Origin: JAPHTQ01 sp050299175
GTDB lineage: Bacteria; Pseudomonadota; Gammaproteobacteria; Thiohalomonadales; Thiohalomonadaceae
Reading direction: 5' to 3'
Assembly (NCBI GenBank): GCA_050299175.1
Contig: JBNKVM010000066.1
Span: 62,001-126,000, forward strand
DNA length: 64,000 bases
The position numbers and the translations under genes were made by a program. Positions 15,443-23,796 of this stretch are shown here, one piece after another (position 1 is the stretch's first letter; every line of letters starts with the position of its first letter). Under the pieces are notes generated by a model. The model was not told the DNA's origin. It worked only from the letters and a program-made list of their open reading frames with translations, and searched no databases.

Positions 15443-16885
15443 ATGAAACGTATCTCTCTTTCCCGCACGACACACTATTTCCTTTTCCTGCTCTTCTCCA
15501 TGGCACTGATGCTGCAAAATGCACAGGCGAGAGAATTGCCCGAATTTACCCGCCTGGTGGAGAAGTACAGTCCTGCTGTGGTGAATATCAGCACCAAGCA
15601 GAAAGTGCACAACACCATTGCCGGTATGCCTCCGGGTATGGAGATACCCGATTTCCCCAAGGGGACCCCCTGGGATGATCTGTTGCGCCGTTTCTTTGGC
15701 GACGGTGGTGAGGGCGGCCAGATGCCGCCTGAGCACGAGGCGCGTTCGCTGGGTTCCGGATTCGTTATCGATAGCAAGGGTTACATTCTGACCAACAACC
15801 ATGTGGTCGAGGGTGCCGATGAGATCATGGTGCGTTTGAGTGACCGGCGTGAGCTGGTCGCCGAGCTGATCGGTGCCGACAAGCGCAGTGACATCGCCCT
15901 GTTGAAAGTGGATGCCAGTGACCTGCCGGTGGTCAAACTGGGTAACAGCAAGGATCTGAAAGTGGGCGAGTGGGTGATGGCTATCGGCTCACCCTTCGGT
16001 TTCGACCATTCTGTCTCTGTTGGTGTGATTAGCGCGCTTGGTCGTAGCCTGCCGAGTGAGAACTATGTGCCGTTTATCCAGACCGACGTGGCGATCAACC
16101 CGGGTAACTCTGGTGGCCCGCTGTTCAATCTTGATGGCGAAGTCGTGGGAATTAACTCCCAGATCTACAGCCGTACCGGCGGTTTCATGGGGCTCTCCTT
16201 TGCCATTCCGATGGATGTGGTAATGGACGTGGTCAGCCAGATTAAAGAGCAGGGATACGTTTCCCGTGGCTGGCTCGGCGTGTTGATTCAGGATGTTACC
16301 CGCGAACTGGCCGAATCCTTTGGCATGAAGCGTCCTCACGGTGCCCTGGTGGCGCAGGTGATGGACGATTCGCCTGCCGCCAAAGGGGGCATAGAAGTAG
16401 GCGATATCATCACCGAGTTTAACGGTGAAGAAGTCACCTATTCTTCGGACCTGCCGCCCATCGTTGGTCGTACCCGGGTCGGTTCGGATGCCAAGGTCAA
16501 GGTATTGCGTGACGGCAAGATGCGTAGTTTGGTGGTGCGCATCGGTGAACTGCCTGCAGAGGCCAAGGCGCAGGAGGAGAGCCCGAAGAAACCGGTGCTC
16601 AAGACCGATCGCCTGGGGCTCCAGGTAAGCAGCCTGAGCGCCGCTCAGCGTAAGGAACTCGAGGTCACTTCCGGGGTGCTGGTCGAGCAGGTGGACGACG
16701 GCGCTGCGAGTGCCTCGGGTATTATGCGTGGTGATGTGATTGTGAAGATCGGCGGGAAGTCGATCGACAGTGCCAGTAAATACCAGAAGGTGGTTAAGGA
16801 TCTGAAGGCGGGCGATTCCGTTCCCGTGCTGGTGGAACGCCGCGGTAATCCGCTGTTCCTGGCACTACGAGTGCCGAAGGATTGA
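15443..16885 (+). CDS. mucD: Periplasmic serine protease DegP/MucD
   Basis: HtrA-family protease and chaperone for damaged envelope proteins, 480 aa. A signal peptide ends near AQA-RE (residue 29). The trypsin-like domain has an intact catalytic triad: H120 in TNNHVVEG, D150 in KRSDIALLKV and S223 in NPGNSGGPL. Two PDZ domains follow (about 265-355 and 385-475). The ATG at 15443 begins a proper signal sequence; a TTG two codons upstream is less likely. As the last gene of the rpoE operon it is expected to be sigma-E induced, as in Pseudomonas algU-mucABCD. Confidence 0.95.
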   Translation: MKRISLSRTTHYFLFLLFSMALMLQNAQARELPEFTRLVEKYSPAVVNISTKQKVHNTIAGMPPGMEIPDFPKGTPWDDLLRRFFGDGGEGGQMPPEHEARSLGSGFVIDSKGYILTNNHVVEGADEIMVRLSDRRELVAELIGADKRSDIALLKVDASDLPVVKLGNSKDLKVGEWVMAIGSPFGFDHSVSVGVISALGRSLPSENYVPFIQTDVAINPGNSGGPLFNLDGEVVGINSQIYSRTGGFMGLSFAIPMDVVMDVVSQIKEQGYVSRGWLGVLIQDVTRELAESFGMKRPHGALVAQVMDDSPAAKGGIEVGDIITEFNGEEVTYSSDLPPIVGRTRVGSDAKVKVLRDGKMRSLVVRIGELPAEAKAQEESPKKPVLKTDRLGLQVSSLSAAQRKELEVTSGVLVEQVDDGAASASGIMRGDVIVKIGGKSIDSASKYQKVVKDLKAGDSVPVLVERRGNPLFLALRVPKD

Positions 16886-17127
16886 GGCACCAGCTACGTT
16901 TCTATTACCGGGCGGCCTGTTCCCTGTGCGAAGAGATGCATCAGGAACTGCTCGCCGCTCGGGCTAACTTCCCGTTTGAGCTGGAGACGCTGGATATCGA
17001 TTCCAGTGAGGAGTTGGTACGGCGCTACGATCACAAGGTGCCGGTGTTGACCGACAGTGCCGATGAAGAGATTTGCCACTATTTTCTCGATCATGAGGCC
17101 TTGCGGGGCTATTTCACAACGCATTGA
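16882..17127 (+). CDS. Small glutaredoxin-like protein (DUF836 type)
   Basis: 81 aa thioredoxin-fold protein with a C-x-x-C redox pair in the usual place (FYYRAACSLCEEM) and the cis-proline strand VPVLTD later. Members of this glutaredoxin-like group are common after mucD or before lepA in gammaproteobacteria and their role is not established. The only sensible start is TTG at 16882, overlapping the mucD stop by four bases; the ribosome site is poor, so translation is probably coupled to mucD. No other domain fits in this length. Confidence 0.75.
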   Translation: MRHQLRFYYRAACSLCEEMHQELLAARANFPFELETLDIDSSEELVRRYDHKVPVLTDSADEEICHYFLDHEALRGYFTTH

Positions 17128-17155
17128 TCTACTGTAGAATTCCGCGCTTTATAAT
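17124..17155 (+). promoter_or_regulatory. Candidate promoter for the lepA-lepB-rnc-era operon
   Basis: A perfect TATAAT lies at 17150-17155, about 75 bases before lepA. The best upstream hexamer, TTGATC at 17124-17129, is 20 bases away, longer than ideal. The roughly 75-base leader that results holds no obvious structure. Listed mainly on the strength of the -10. Confidence 0.35.
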
Positions 17156-17231
17156 GATGTCTGCGGTATGGCCGTTACAGGCGGCATATCTGGCATAAAC
17201 CCATCTGTTCAAGGCCCGGAAGAAACGCTAC

Positions 17232-19034
17232 GTGACCGATCAGCAACATATCCGCAACTTCTCCATTATTGCCCACATCGACCACGGCAAATCGACTATC
17301 TCCGATCGTTTTATCCAGGTCTGTGGTGGCCTGTCTGAGCGTGAAATGGCCGCGCAGGTGCTCGATTCCATGGATCTGGAGCGGGAGCGGGGGATTACCA
17401 TCAAGGCGCAGAGCGTCTCTCTCAATTACACTGCTCGTGACGGGCAGACCTATCTGCTCAACTTCATCGATACCCCGGGGCATGTCGACTTTTCCTATGA
17501 GGTTTCGCGTTCACTGGCCGCCTGTGAAGGGGCATTGCTAGTGGTGGATGCCTCTCAGGGGGTGGAAGCGCAGACGGTGGCCAACTGCTACACCGCCATC
17601 GAACAGGATCTGGAAGTCGTTCCGGTACTGAACAAGATCGATCTCCCTTCGGCCGAGCCGGAACGGGTGATTAATGAGATCGAAGAGATAATCGGCATCG
17701 ACGCCCACGATGCGGTGCGGGTCAGCGCCAAGACCGGTGTCGGTATCGAAGACCTGCTGGAACAACTGGTGGTACGCATTCCTGCTCCTGGCGGTGATCG
17801 TAGTGCACCGTTGCAGGCCTTGATCATCGACTCATGGTTTGACAATTACCTCGGTGTTGTCTGTCTGGTACGGGTGGTCAACGGCAGCATGAAACCGAAA
17901 CAGAAGTTCACTGTGATGTCGACAGGACGCAGCCATCTGGTGGATCGGGTCGGGATTTTCTCACCCAAGATGAAGGACATGGGCGAATTGGCCGCCGGGG
18001 AAGTGGGTTACCTCATTTCCGGAATCAAGGATATCGACGGTGCCCCGGTGGGTGACACATTGACCCTGACCGATCGGCCTGCCGACAGGCCGTTGCCCGG
18101 TTTCCAGCCTGCCCAACCGAGAGTTTTCGCCGGTCTATTTACCGTCAACAGCGATGACTATGAAGACCTGCGCGAGGCGCTGGCCAAATTGCGCCTTAAC
18201 GACGCATCGCTATTCTACGAACCGGAAACCTCTCAGGCGCTCGGTTTTGGTTTCCGCTGCGGTTTTCTCGGTATGCTGCATATGGAGATCATTCAGGAGC
18301 GTCTGGAGCGTGAATACGACCTGGATCTGATCACCACCGCACCGACGGTGGTCTATGAGGTGATTACCACCAGGGGGGAGACCCTGATGGTCGACAATCC
18401 CTCCAAATTGCCAGAACGTAACGAAATCGACGAAATCCGCGAGCCGATCATTCAGGCCAATATTCTGGTGCCGCAGGACTATGTTGGCAATGTGATCTCA
18501 CTCTGCATCGAAAAGCGTGGGGTGCAGAAAAATATGCAGTATCTGGGCAAGCAGGTGGCTCTGACCTATGAAATCCCGCTGAGCGAGGTGGTACTCGATT
18601 TCTTCGACCGGCTCAAATCAGTAAGTCGCGGTTTTGCCTCGCTGGACTATCATTTTAAGCGGTTTGAGGCAGCGGATTTGGTACGCCTTGATATCATGAT
18701 CAACGGTGAAATCGTCGATGCATTGGCGATTATTACCCACCGCGATCAGTCTCAGTCCCGTGGACGTGAACTGGCCGAGAAGATGAAGGAGCTGATTCCG
18801 AGACAGATGTTCGAAGTGGCGGTTCAGGCCGCCATCGGCAATCAGATTATCGCTCGTACCAACGTCAAGGCGTTGCGTAAGAATGTCACAGCCAAATGCT
18901 ATGGTGGCGACGTGACCCGCAAACGCAAACTGCTGGAGAAGCAGAAGGCTGGTAAGAAGCGGATGAAACAGGTAGGTTCTGTGGAGATCCCGCAGGAAGC
19001 GTTCTTCGCCGTGTTGCACGTAGGAAAGAAATAA
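17232..19034 (+). CDS. lepA: Elongation factor 4 (LepA)
   Basis: Ribosome-associated translational GTPase of 600 aa that acts in initiation or back-translocation. The G-domain motifs are intact: AHIDHGKST (P-loop), RERGIT (switch I), DTPGHVDF and NKIDLP. The LepA-specific C-terminal domain is recognisable by QAAIGNQIIARTNVKAL and AKCYGGDVTRKRKLLEKQK. The start is a GTG at 17232 (MTDQQHIRNFSIIAHID), agreeing with the E. coli N-terminus. Its stop overlaps the lepB start by one base (TAATG), the conserved lepA-lepB arrangement. Confidence 0.98.
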   Translation: MTDQQHIRNFSIIAHIDHGKSTISDRFIQVCGGLSEREMAAQVLDSMDLERERGITIKAQSVSLNYTARDGQTYLLNFIDTPGHVDFSYEVSRSLAACEGALLVVDASQGVEAQTVANCYTAIEQDLEVVPVLNKIDLPSAEPERVINEIEEIIGIDAHDAVRVSAKTGVGIEDLLEQLVVRIPAPGGDRSAPLQALIIDSWFDNYLGVVCLVRVVNGSMKPKQKFTVMSTGRSHLVDRVGIFSPKMKDMGELAAGEVGYLISGIKDIDGAPVGDTLTLTDRPADRPLPGFQPAQPRVFAGLFTVNSDDYEDLREALAKLRLNDASLFYEPETSQALGFGFRCGFLGMLHMEIIQERLEREYDLDLITTAPTVVYEVITTRGETLMVDNPSKLPERNEIDEIREPIIQANILVPQDYVGNVISLCIEKRGVQKNMQYLGKQVALTYEIPLSEVVLDFFDRLKSVSRGFASLDYHFKRFEAADLVRLDIMINGEIVDALAIITHRDQSQSRGRELAEKMKELIPRQMFEVAVQAAIGNQIIARTNVKALRKNVTAKCYGGDVTRKRKLLEKQKAGKKRMKQVGSVEIPQEAFFAVLHVGKK

Positions 19035-19870
19035 TGACTCTGGATTTTCCACTACTGTTGGTTTTACTGACTTTTTTTACCGGCATTGTCTGGGCACTGG
19101 ATATTCTCTATCTGGGACCAAGGCGTCTGCAATCTCTGGATTCTATGGACGCAGTTTCTGGTGGTGCCTCGGAAGAGATGCGGGCCAAAGCAACTAAAGA
19201 GCCGTGGCTGGTGGAAATGTCACGCACCTTTTTCCCCATTATTCTGCTGGTGCTGGTTGTCCGCTCCTTCATCGTTGAACCGTTTCGTATCCCGTCTGGC
19301 TCGATGATGCCGACATTGCTGGTGGGCGACTTCATTCTGGTTAATAAGTTTTCCTACGGTTTGCGTCTGCCGGTACTCAATACCAAATTTCTGGATATAA
19401 ATAAGCCTAGGCGTGGCGAGGTATTTGTATTCCGCTACCCGGAAAATCCACATATCGATTACATCAAGCGGGTGATTGGGGTGCCGGGTGATCATATCGT
19501 CTATCGCAATAAACAGCTGACGATCAATGATCAACCTGCAGCACAGGAGTATCTGGATACCTATGTGGGAAATGGTAGCGGTAGAAGTTCTACCGGGGCT
19601 CGGCGACTGCAGGAAGACCTGTTAGGGACCAAGCATAATATTCTGGTTATGCCGGATCGTAATGTCTTCGGCGGTGATTTCGAATATGTTGTGCCAGAAG
19701 GGCAATACTTTGCCATGGGTGATAACCGCGATAATAGTCGTGACAGCCGAGCTTGGGGGACAGTACCCGAGGCTAATCTGGTTGGAAAAGCGTTCATGAT
19801 CTGGATGAACTGGGATTGGGATGCTGACGGTTTTATCAACTGGAAAAGGCTGGGAAATTCAATCAAGTGA
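19034..19870 (+). CDS. lepB: Signal peptidase I
   Basis: Inner-membrane protease that removes signal peptides from exported proteins. It is 278 aa with two N-terminal transmembrane segments (about 4-22 and 66-80). The catalytic dyad is visible: S90 in IPSGSMMPTL and K145 in DYIKRVIGVPGD, nearly the E. coli numbering. The later box GDNRDNSRDSRAWG is also conserved. The stop of lepA overlaps the ATG by one base. The next gene is a small membrane protein commonly found between lepB and rnc. Confidence 0.97.
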   Translation: MTLDFPLLLVLLTFFTGIVWALDILYLGPRRLQSLDSMDAVSGGASEEMRAKATKEPWLVEMSRTFFPIILLVLVVRSFIVEPFRIPSGSMMPTLLVGDFILVNKFSYGLRLPVLNTKFLDINKPRRGEVFVFRYPENPHIDYIKRVIGVPGDHIVYRNKQLTINDQPAAQEYLDTYVGNGSGRSSTGARRLQEDLLGTKHNILVMPDRNVFGGDFEYVVPEGQYFAMGDNRDNSRDSRAWGTVPEANLVGKAFMIWMNWDWDADGFINWKRLGNSIK

Positions 19871-19880
19871 GGGGTTCCAA

Positions 19881-20264
19881 ATGAAACGTATCAATCGCCA
19901 GGCGGGATATAGCATTTGGTCATTGGCTTTTTTCTTGTTCCTGATCGGCTTTTCAGTGTTTACCGCGTTGAAACTGGTGCCTCCGTATCTGGAATATTTC
20001 AATGTTAGCGGTGCGCTATCTACGATGGAAAGCGAACCTGAGGAGTATGTGGGTGCAATGAGCGTCCATACTGCGGTAATGAAGCGCTTCTACGTGAATA
20101 ACGTCTCTCGAGTTAAAAGTGAAGATGTAAGTGTAGTTCGTGACCTAAATAGTGAGCGTTATAAGATTGAAGTCGACTATGATGTCGTTATTCCCTATTT
20201 TAGCAACATATCCTTCTTGTTGAATTTCAAGTCGACAGCATCTGTCAGGGCCAGTGGTTACTAA
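19881..20264 (+). CDS. DUF4845 membrane protein
   Basis: 127 aa protein with one N-terminal transmembrane helix (about residues 13-32, SLAFFLFLIGFSVFTALKLV) and a periplasmic C-terminal domain. Proteins of the DUF4845 family are typically encoded between lepB and rnc, exactly as here, and their function is unknown. The pilin-like short basic N-terminus (MKRINRQAGYS) is a family trait. The ATG at 19881 has GAGGGG upstream. The last 11 bases overlap rnc. Confidence 0.85.
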   Translation: MKRINRQAGYSIWSLAFFLFLIGFSVFTALKLVPPYLEYFNVSGALSTMESEPEEYVGAMSVHTAVMKRFYVNNVSRVKSEDVSVVRDLNSERYKIEVDYDVVIPYFSNISFLLNFKSTASVRASGY

Positions 20265-20931
20265 TTATACTAAACTCTGCAAAGTCCTGGGCTACACCTT
20301 TGCCAATGAGGGACTGTTGCAGCAGGCACTTACTCATCGTAGTGCCTCACGTGAGAATAATGAGCGTCTTGAGTTTCTTGGCGATTCGATTCTCAGTTTT
20401 GTTATTTCCACGGAACTCTACCACCGCTTTGCTGATATCGATGAAGGAACGTTAAGTCGATTACGTGCTTCGTTGGTTAAAGGCGATACATTAGCCTCAT
20501 TGGCGCGTGAACTAGGATTGGGTGATTATCTTTCGCTCGGGCCAGGAGAGTTGAAAAGCGGTGGTTTTCGTCGCGGTTCTATCCTTGCCGATGCACTTGA
20601 AGCCATCATCGGTGCGATCTTCCTCGATTCTGATATCGATACAGTCAAACAGGTTATTCTCTCGATGTATGCAGAACGGCTGCAAAGTGCCGATCCCTCC
20701 TGTGCACTGAAAGATCCCAAAACCCGGCTGCAGGAGTTTTTACAATCACGTAGTCTTGACCTCCCTGAATATGAGGTAACCAACGTGCAGGGTAAAGCGC
20801 ATGAGCAACGTTTTACTGTTCAGTGCATCGTTCCTACTCTGGATAAGGCTGTGGTGGCTGAGGGTAGTAGTCGACGCAAAGCGGAGCAGGCGGTGGCAAG
20901 CGAAGCACTAAAAAGACTGGGCTGTGAATAA
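20254..20931 (+). CDS. rnc: Ribonuclease III
   Basis: Double-strand-specific endoribonuclease for rRNA and mRNA processing, 225 aa. The catalytic signature NERLEFLGDSIL is at residues 36-47, with the second acidic pair in DALEAIIGAIFLD. A double-stranded RNA-binding domain occupies the C-terminal 70 residues (KTRLQEFLQSR..SRRKAEQAVASEAL). The start is GTG at 20254 inside the preceding gene. It overlaps era at its 3' end, as in other gammaproteobacteria. Confidence 0.97.
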   Translation: MVTNYTKLCKVLGYTFANEGLLQQALTHRSASRENNERLEFLGDSILSFVISTELYHRFADIDEGTLSRLRASLVKGDTLASLARELGLGDYLSLGPGELKSGGFRRGSILADALEAIIGAIFLDSDIDTVKQVILSMYAERLQSADPSCALKDPKTRLQEFLQSRSLDLPEYEVTNVQGKAHEQRFTVQCIVPTLDKAVVAEGSSRRKAEQAVASEALKRLGCE

Positions 20932-21823
20932 GATGGAATTTCGTAGCGGTTATGTGGCTATTGTCGGTCGTCCCAATGTCGGTAAATCCACCTTGATGAA
21001 CCGTATTCTGGGGCAAAAAATCAGTATCACCTCGAGTAAACCGCAGACAACCCGCCACCGTATTCTGGGCATCAAAACAGAAGAGAATTACCAGGCGGTT
21101 TATGTCGATACACCTGGTCTTCACCTGAATGCCAAAAAGGCGATGAATCGCTATATGAATCGCGCTGCCAGCAGCAGTCTGGAAGATGTCGATCTGATCC
21201 TGTTTGTTGTCGATGCACTTAAATGGACAGAAGAGGATGAGAGCGTTCTTAAAAGACTACGTGATCAGTCTGTGCCAGTGGTATTGGTGGTCAATAAAAT
21301 TGATTACCTGAAGGAAAAGGAGCAACTTCTCCCATTGTTGCAACAACTGGCAGAAAAAATGGCGTTCCATGCTGTCCTGCCTCTCTCTGCACTCAAGGGT
21401 GATAATGTCGCTGACCTTGAAAAAGAGGTGTTGCGCGCACTTCCTGAATCGGAACCCATCTATCCCGAAGAGTATGTCACTGATCGGAGTGAGCGATTTC
21501 TTGCGGCCGAAATTATTCGTGAAAAACTGATGCGAAGTATGGGCAAGGAGTTACCCTACTCAGTTGCAGTCGAGATCGAACAGTTCAAGGATGATAACGG
21601 ACTGTTACGAATCAATGCGCTTATCTGGGTGGAACGAGACAGCCAAAAGCGGATTGTTATAGGCAAGGGTGGTGAGCAACTCAAAAACATTGGCAAACAG
21701 TCGCGTATCGACATGGAAAAGTTGTTCGATGCCAAGGTTTTTCTGCAACTGTGGGTGAAGGTCAAGGAGGGGTGGTCCGACAACGAGCGGATTCTACAGT
21801 CACTCGGATATCGGGATGAGTAG
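20924..21823 (+). CDS. era: GTPase Era
   Basis: Ribosome-assembly GTPase that binds the 3' end of 16S rRNA, 299 aa. GTPase motifs: GRPNVGKSTL (P-loop), DTPGLH and NKIDYL. The C-terminal KH domain includes VIGKGGEQLKNIGKQSR. The start is either GTG 20924 (overlapping rnc by 8 bases) or ATG 20933; neither has a clear ribosome site, and the longer form is close to E. coli Era length. The 3' end overlaps recO by 8 bases. Confidence 0.97.
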   Translation: MNKMEFRSGYVAIVGRPNVGKSTLMNRILGQKISITSSKPQTTRHRILGIKTEENYQAVYVDTPGLHLNAKKAMNRYMNRAASSSLEDVDLILFVVDALKWTEEDESVLKRLRDQSVPVVLVVNKIDYLKEKEQLLPLLQQLAEKMAFHAVLPLSALKGDNVADLEKEVLRALPESEPIYPEEYVTDRSERFLAAEIIREKLMRSMGKELPYSVAVEIEQFKDDNGLLRINALIWVERDSQKRIVIGKGGEQLKNIGKQSRIDMEKLFDAKVFLQLWVKVKEGWSDNERILQSLGYRDE

Positions 21824-22568
21824 CGAACGGCGCGTTGCCCTGCAATCAGCTTATATCCTTCACCGCAAACCCTATCGTGATACCAGCCTGCTGCTGGAAG
21901 TATTTAGCCGTGAGTACGGTCGTATCGGTCTGGTGGCACGCGGTGCTCAGGGCAAGCGCTCATCGCTCAAGGCACTGTTACAGCCTTTCCAGCCGTTGTT
22001 GCTGTCGTGGAGTGGCCGCGGTGAACTACAGACCCTGACCGCCGCGGAGCCAAATGGCCATATCCCCATGCTCAATGGTGAAGCGTTGCTGGGTGGATTC
22101 TATCTCAATGAGATTCTGATGCGCCTACTGCATCGCCATGATCCTCATGCCGAACTTTATGACTGTTATCACGAGACCCTGACCGGCCTGGCAGGAGCGA
22201 GCGAGCTCGATTGGTGTCTACGCCTGTTTGAGCGAGATCTACTTCAGGAGCTGGGTTACGGTTTGCAGTTGACCCATGCCGCGACGGGTGAGCCACTGGA
22301 GGCAAATCGTTACTATTGTTATAACCTTGAGCACGGCCCGTCTTCTGCCGTCGAGGGACAAGCCGATTGCCTGCAGCTACAGGGGGGGACTTTACTGGCG
22401 CTTGCCAGTGGCGTCTCTACCGGATTCGAGTGCCGTAATGAAGCCAAACGACTGATGCGCGCGGTATTGCAGCCGTATCTGGGCAATCGATCGCTGGCCA
22501 GTCGTGAGCTATTCCGCGCACAATATGGGCAGAGTAAAAGCCGCAATTCCACAACCGATGAGGAGTGA
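21816..22568 (+). CDS. recO: DNA repair protein RecO
   Basis: 250 aa recombination mediator that works with RecR to load RecA at SSB-coated gaps. The N-terminal OB-fold has the family start ALQSAYILHRKPYRDTSLLL and the segment GRIGLVARGAQGKRSSLKAL. The helical C-terminal domain follows. There is no four-cysteine zinc site, as in other proteobacterial RecO proteins. The ATG lies within the end of era. It is the penultimate gene of the operon before pdxJ. Confidence 0.95.
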   Translation: MSSERRVALQSAYILHRKPYRDTSLLLEVFSREYGRIGLVARGAQGKRSSLKALLQPFQPLLLSWSGRGELQTLTAAEPNGHIPMLNGEALLGGFYLNEILMRLLHRHDPHAELYDCYHETLTGLAGASELDWCLRLFERDLLQELGYGLQLTHAATGEPLEANRYYCYNLEHGPSSAVEGQADCLQLQGGTLLALASGVSTGFECRNEAKRLMRAVLQPYLGNRSLASRELFRAQYGQSKSRNSTTDEE

Positions 22569-22571
22569 TGA

Positions 22572-23321
22572 GTGAGTAATCCGCAGTCGATTTTACTGGG
22601 CGTTAACATCGACCATGTCGCGACACTGCGCCAGGCAAGGGGTACCCGTTACCCGGACCCGGTGCAGGCTGCGCTTGAGGCAGAGCAGGCCGGGGCGGAC
22701 AGTATTACCTTGCATTTGCGGGAAGACCGCCGCCATATCCAGGAGCGGGATGTTCGTCTGCTGCGGGAACTTTTGCAGACTCGAATGAATCTGGAAATGG
22801 CAGTGACCGAGGAGATGCTCGGTATGGCAGAGAAGTATCGGCCACAGGATTGCTGCCTGGTACCTGAGAAGCGTGAGGAGTTGACTACTGAGGGCGGGTT
22901 GGATGTGGCTGGGCAAAAATCACGTGTCCGTGACGCTTGTGCCAGATTGGCCGATGCCGGGGTGCGGGTCTCGCTTTTTATCGATGCGGAACCCGCTCAA
23001 ATCGAAGCAGCTGCCGAATGCGGAGCGCCGGTGATTGAAATTCACACCGGCCATTATGCCGATGCAGATAATCAGGAGACGGCCCAGGTTGAGCTGGCTC
23101 GGATCACTGCCGGGGTTGCGCTGGGTGTGAACGCTGGATTGCAGGTTAATGCGGGGCATGGTCTGCACTATCACAACACTGCAGCTATCGCTGCGATTTC
23201 TGCCATCCGTGAACTGAATATCGGTCATGCCATCATTGCCCGCGCGATGTTTAGTGGTTTGCCGAATGCCGTTGCAGAGATGAAACAGATTATGAATGAA
23301 GCACGCCGTTACGGTGTGTAG
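22572..23321 (+). CDS. pdxJ: Pyridoxine 5'-phosphate synthase
   Basis: Final ring-closing enzyme of de novo vitamin B6 synthesis, condensing 1-deoxyxylulose 5-phosphate with 3-amino-2-oxopropyl phosphate. It is 249 aa, a TIM barrel. VNIDHVATLRQARGT at the N-terminus, SITLHLREDRRHI, and the phosphate-binding region LQVNAGHGL are diagnostic. The GTG start at 22572 has GAGGAG seven bases upstream. It closes the lepA-to-pdxJ operon. Confidence 0.97.
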   Translation: MSNPQSILLGVNIDHVATLRQARGTRYPDPVQAALEAEQAGADSITLHLREDRRHIQERDVRLLRELLQTRMNLEMAVTEEMLGMAEKYRPQDCCLVPEKREELTTEGGLDVAGQKSRVRDACARLADAGVRVSLFIDAEPAQIEAAAECGAPVIEIHTGHYADADNQETAQVELARITAGVALGVNAGLQVNAGHGLHYHNTAAIAAISAIRELNIGHAIIARAMFSGLPNAVAEMKQIMNEARRYGV

Positions 23322-23388
23322 CTGTTTTACACCGCATGCCTGATGTTAGGGTATGCCTCTATTCGCTAAACGATTCAGGATGTAACAG

Positions 23389-23787
23389 ATGTTGGAGTAT
23401 ATTTTTTTTGATGAAGGTATTCGCGACAAGTTTGTCGAAGAGTTGCGAGCCAAAGGTGTTGACGTTACCACTTCAGACGATGGCGGATGTCTGGCCGAGG
23501 TGCCTGAAGACCTCGACGACAAACTTTCCGACGAAGTGGATTACCTCTATGAAAAGTTACTGCAGGAAACTGCGGAATTACTGGAGGAGAGTGAAGGGGT
23601 CTTCGAAAAAAATGTCATGGGTGTGATGGTGGCTCTGGAGGATGGTACCCCCTGTACCATCCGACTCGATCCCGATCTGGTTGCCCGGTTGCTGAATTGT
23701 ATCTCAATGGAAGAGCTGCGCGATCTGGCACAAACCATTGCTGAAGGGGTGCAGAACCCCGATAATCGTCCGCTCTGTCATACTTGA
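23389..23787 (+). CDS. Conserved-looking acidic cytoplasmic protein, unrecognised
   Basis: 132 aa, with no signal peptide or membrane segment. The sequence is acidic and helical (EELRAKGVDVTTSDDGGC near the start; DYLYEKLLQETAELLEESEG in the middle) and carries three cysteines, including one in the C-terminal PLCHT. A clean ribosome site (AGGATG) precedes the ATG, and codon use matches its neighbours, so it is likely a real gene. It lies 9 bases before an SQR-like flavoprotein, with which it may be co-transcribed. I do not recognise a family. Confidence 0.65.
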   Translation: MLEYIFFDEGIRDKFVEELRAKGVDVTTSDDGGCLAEVPEDLDDKLSDEVDYLYEKLLQETAELLEESEGVFEKNVMGVMVALEDGTPCTIRLDPDLVARLLNCISMEELRDLAQTIAEGVQNPDNRPLCHT

Positions 23788-23796
23788 ATTAAGCCC

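Noticed and set aside
23312..23356. Short hairpins after pdxJ
   Set aside because: Six- to seven-base stems with wobble pairs and no T run; possible but not convincing.
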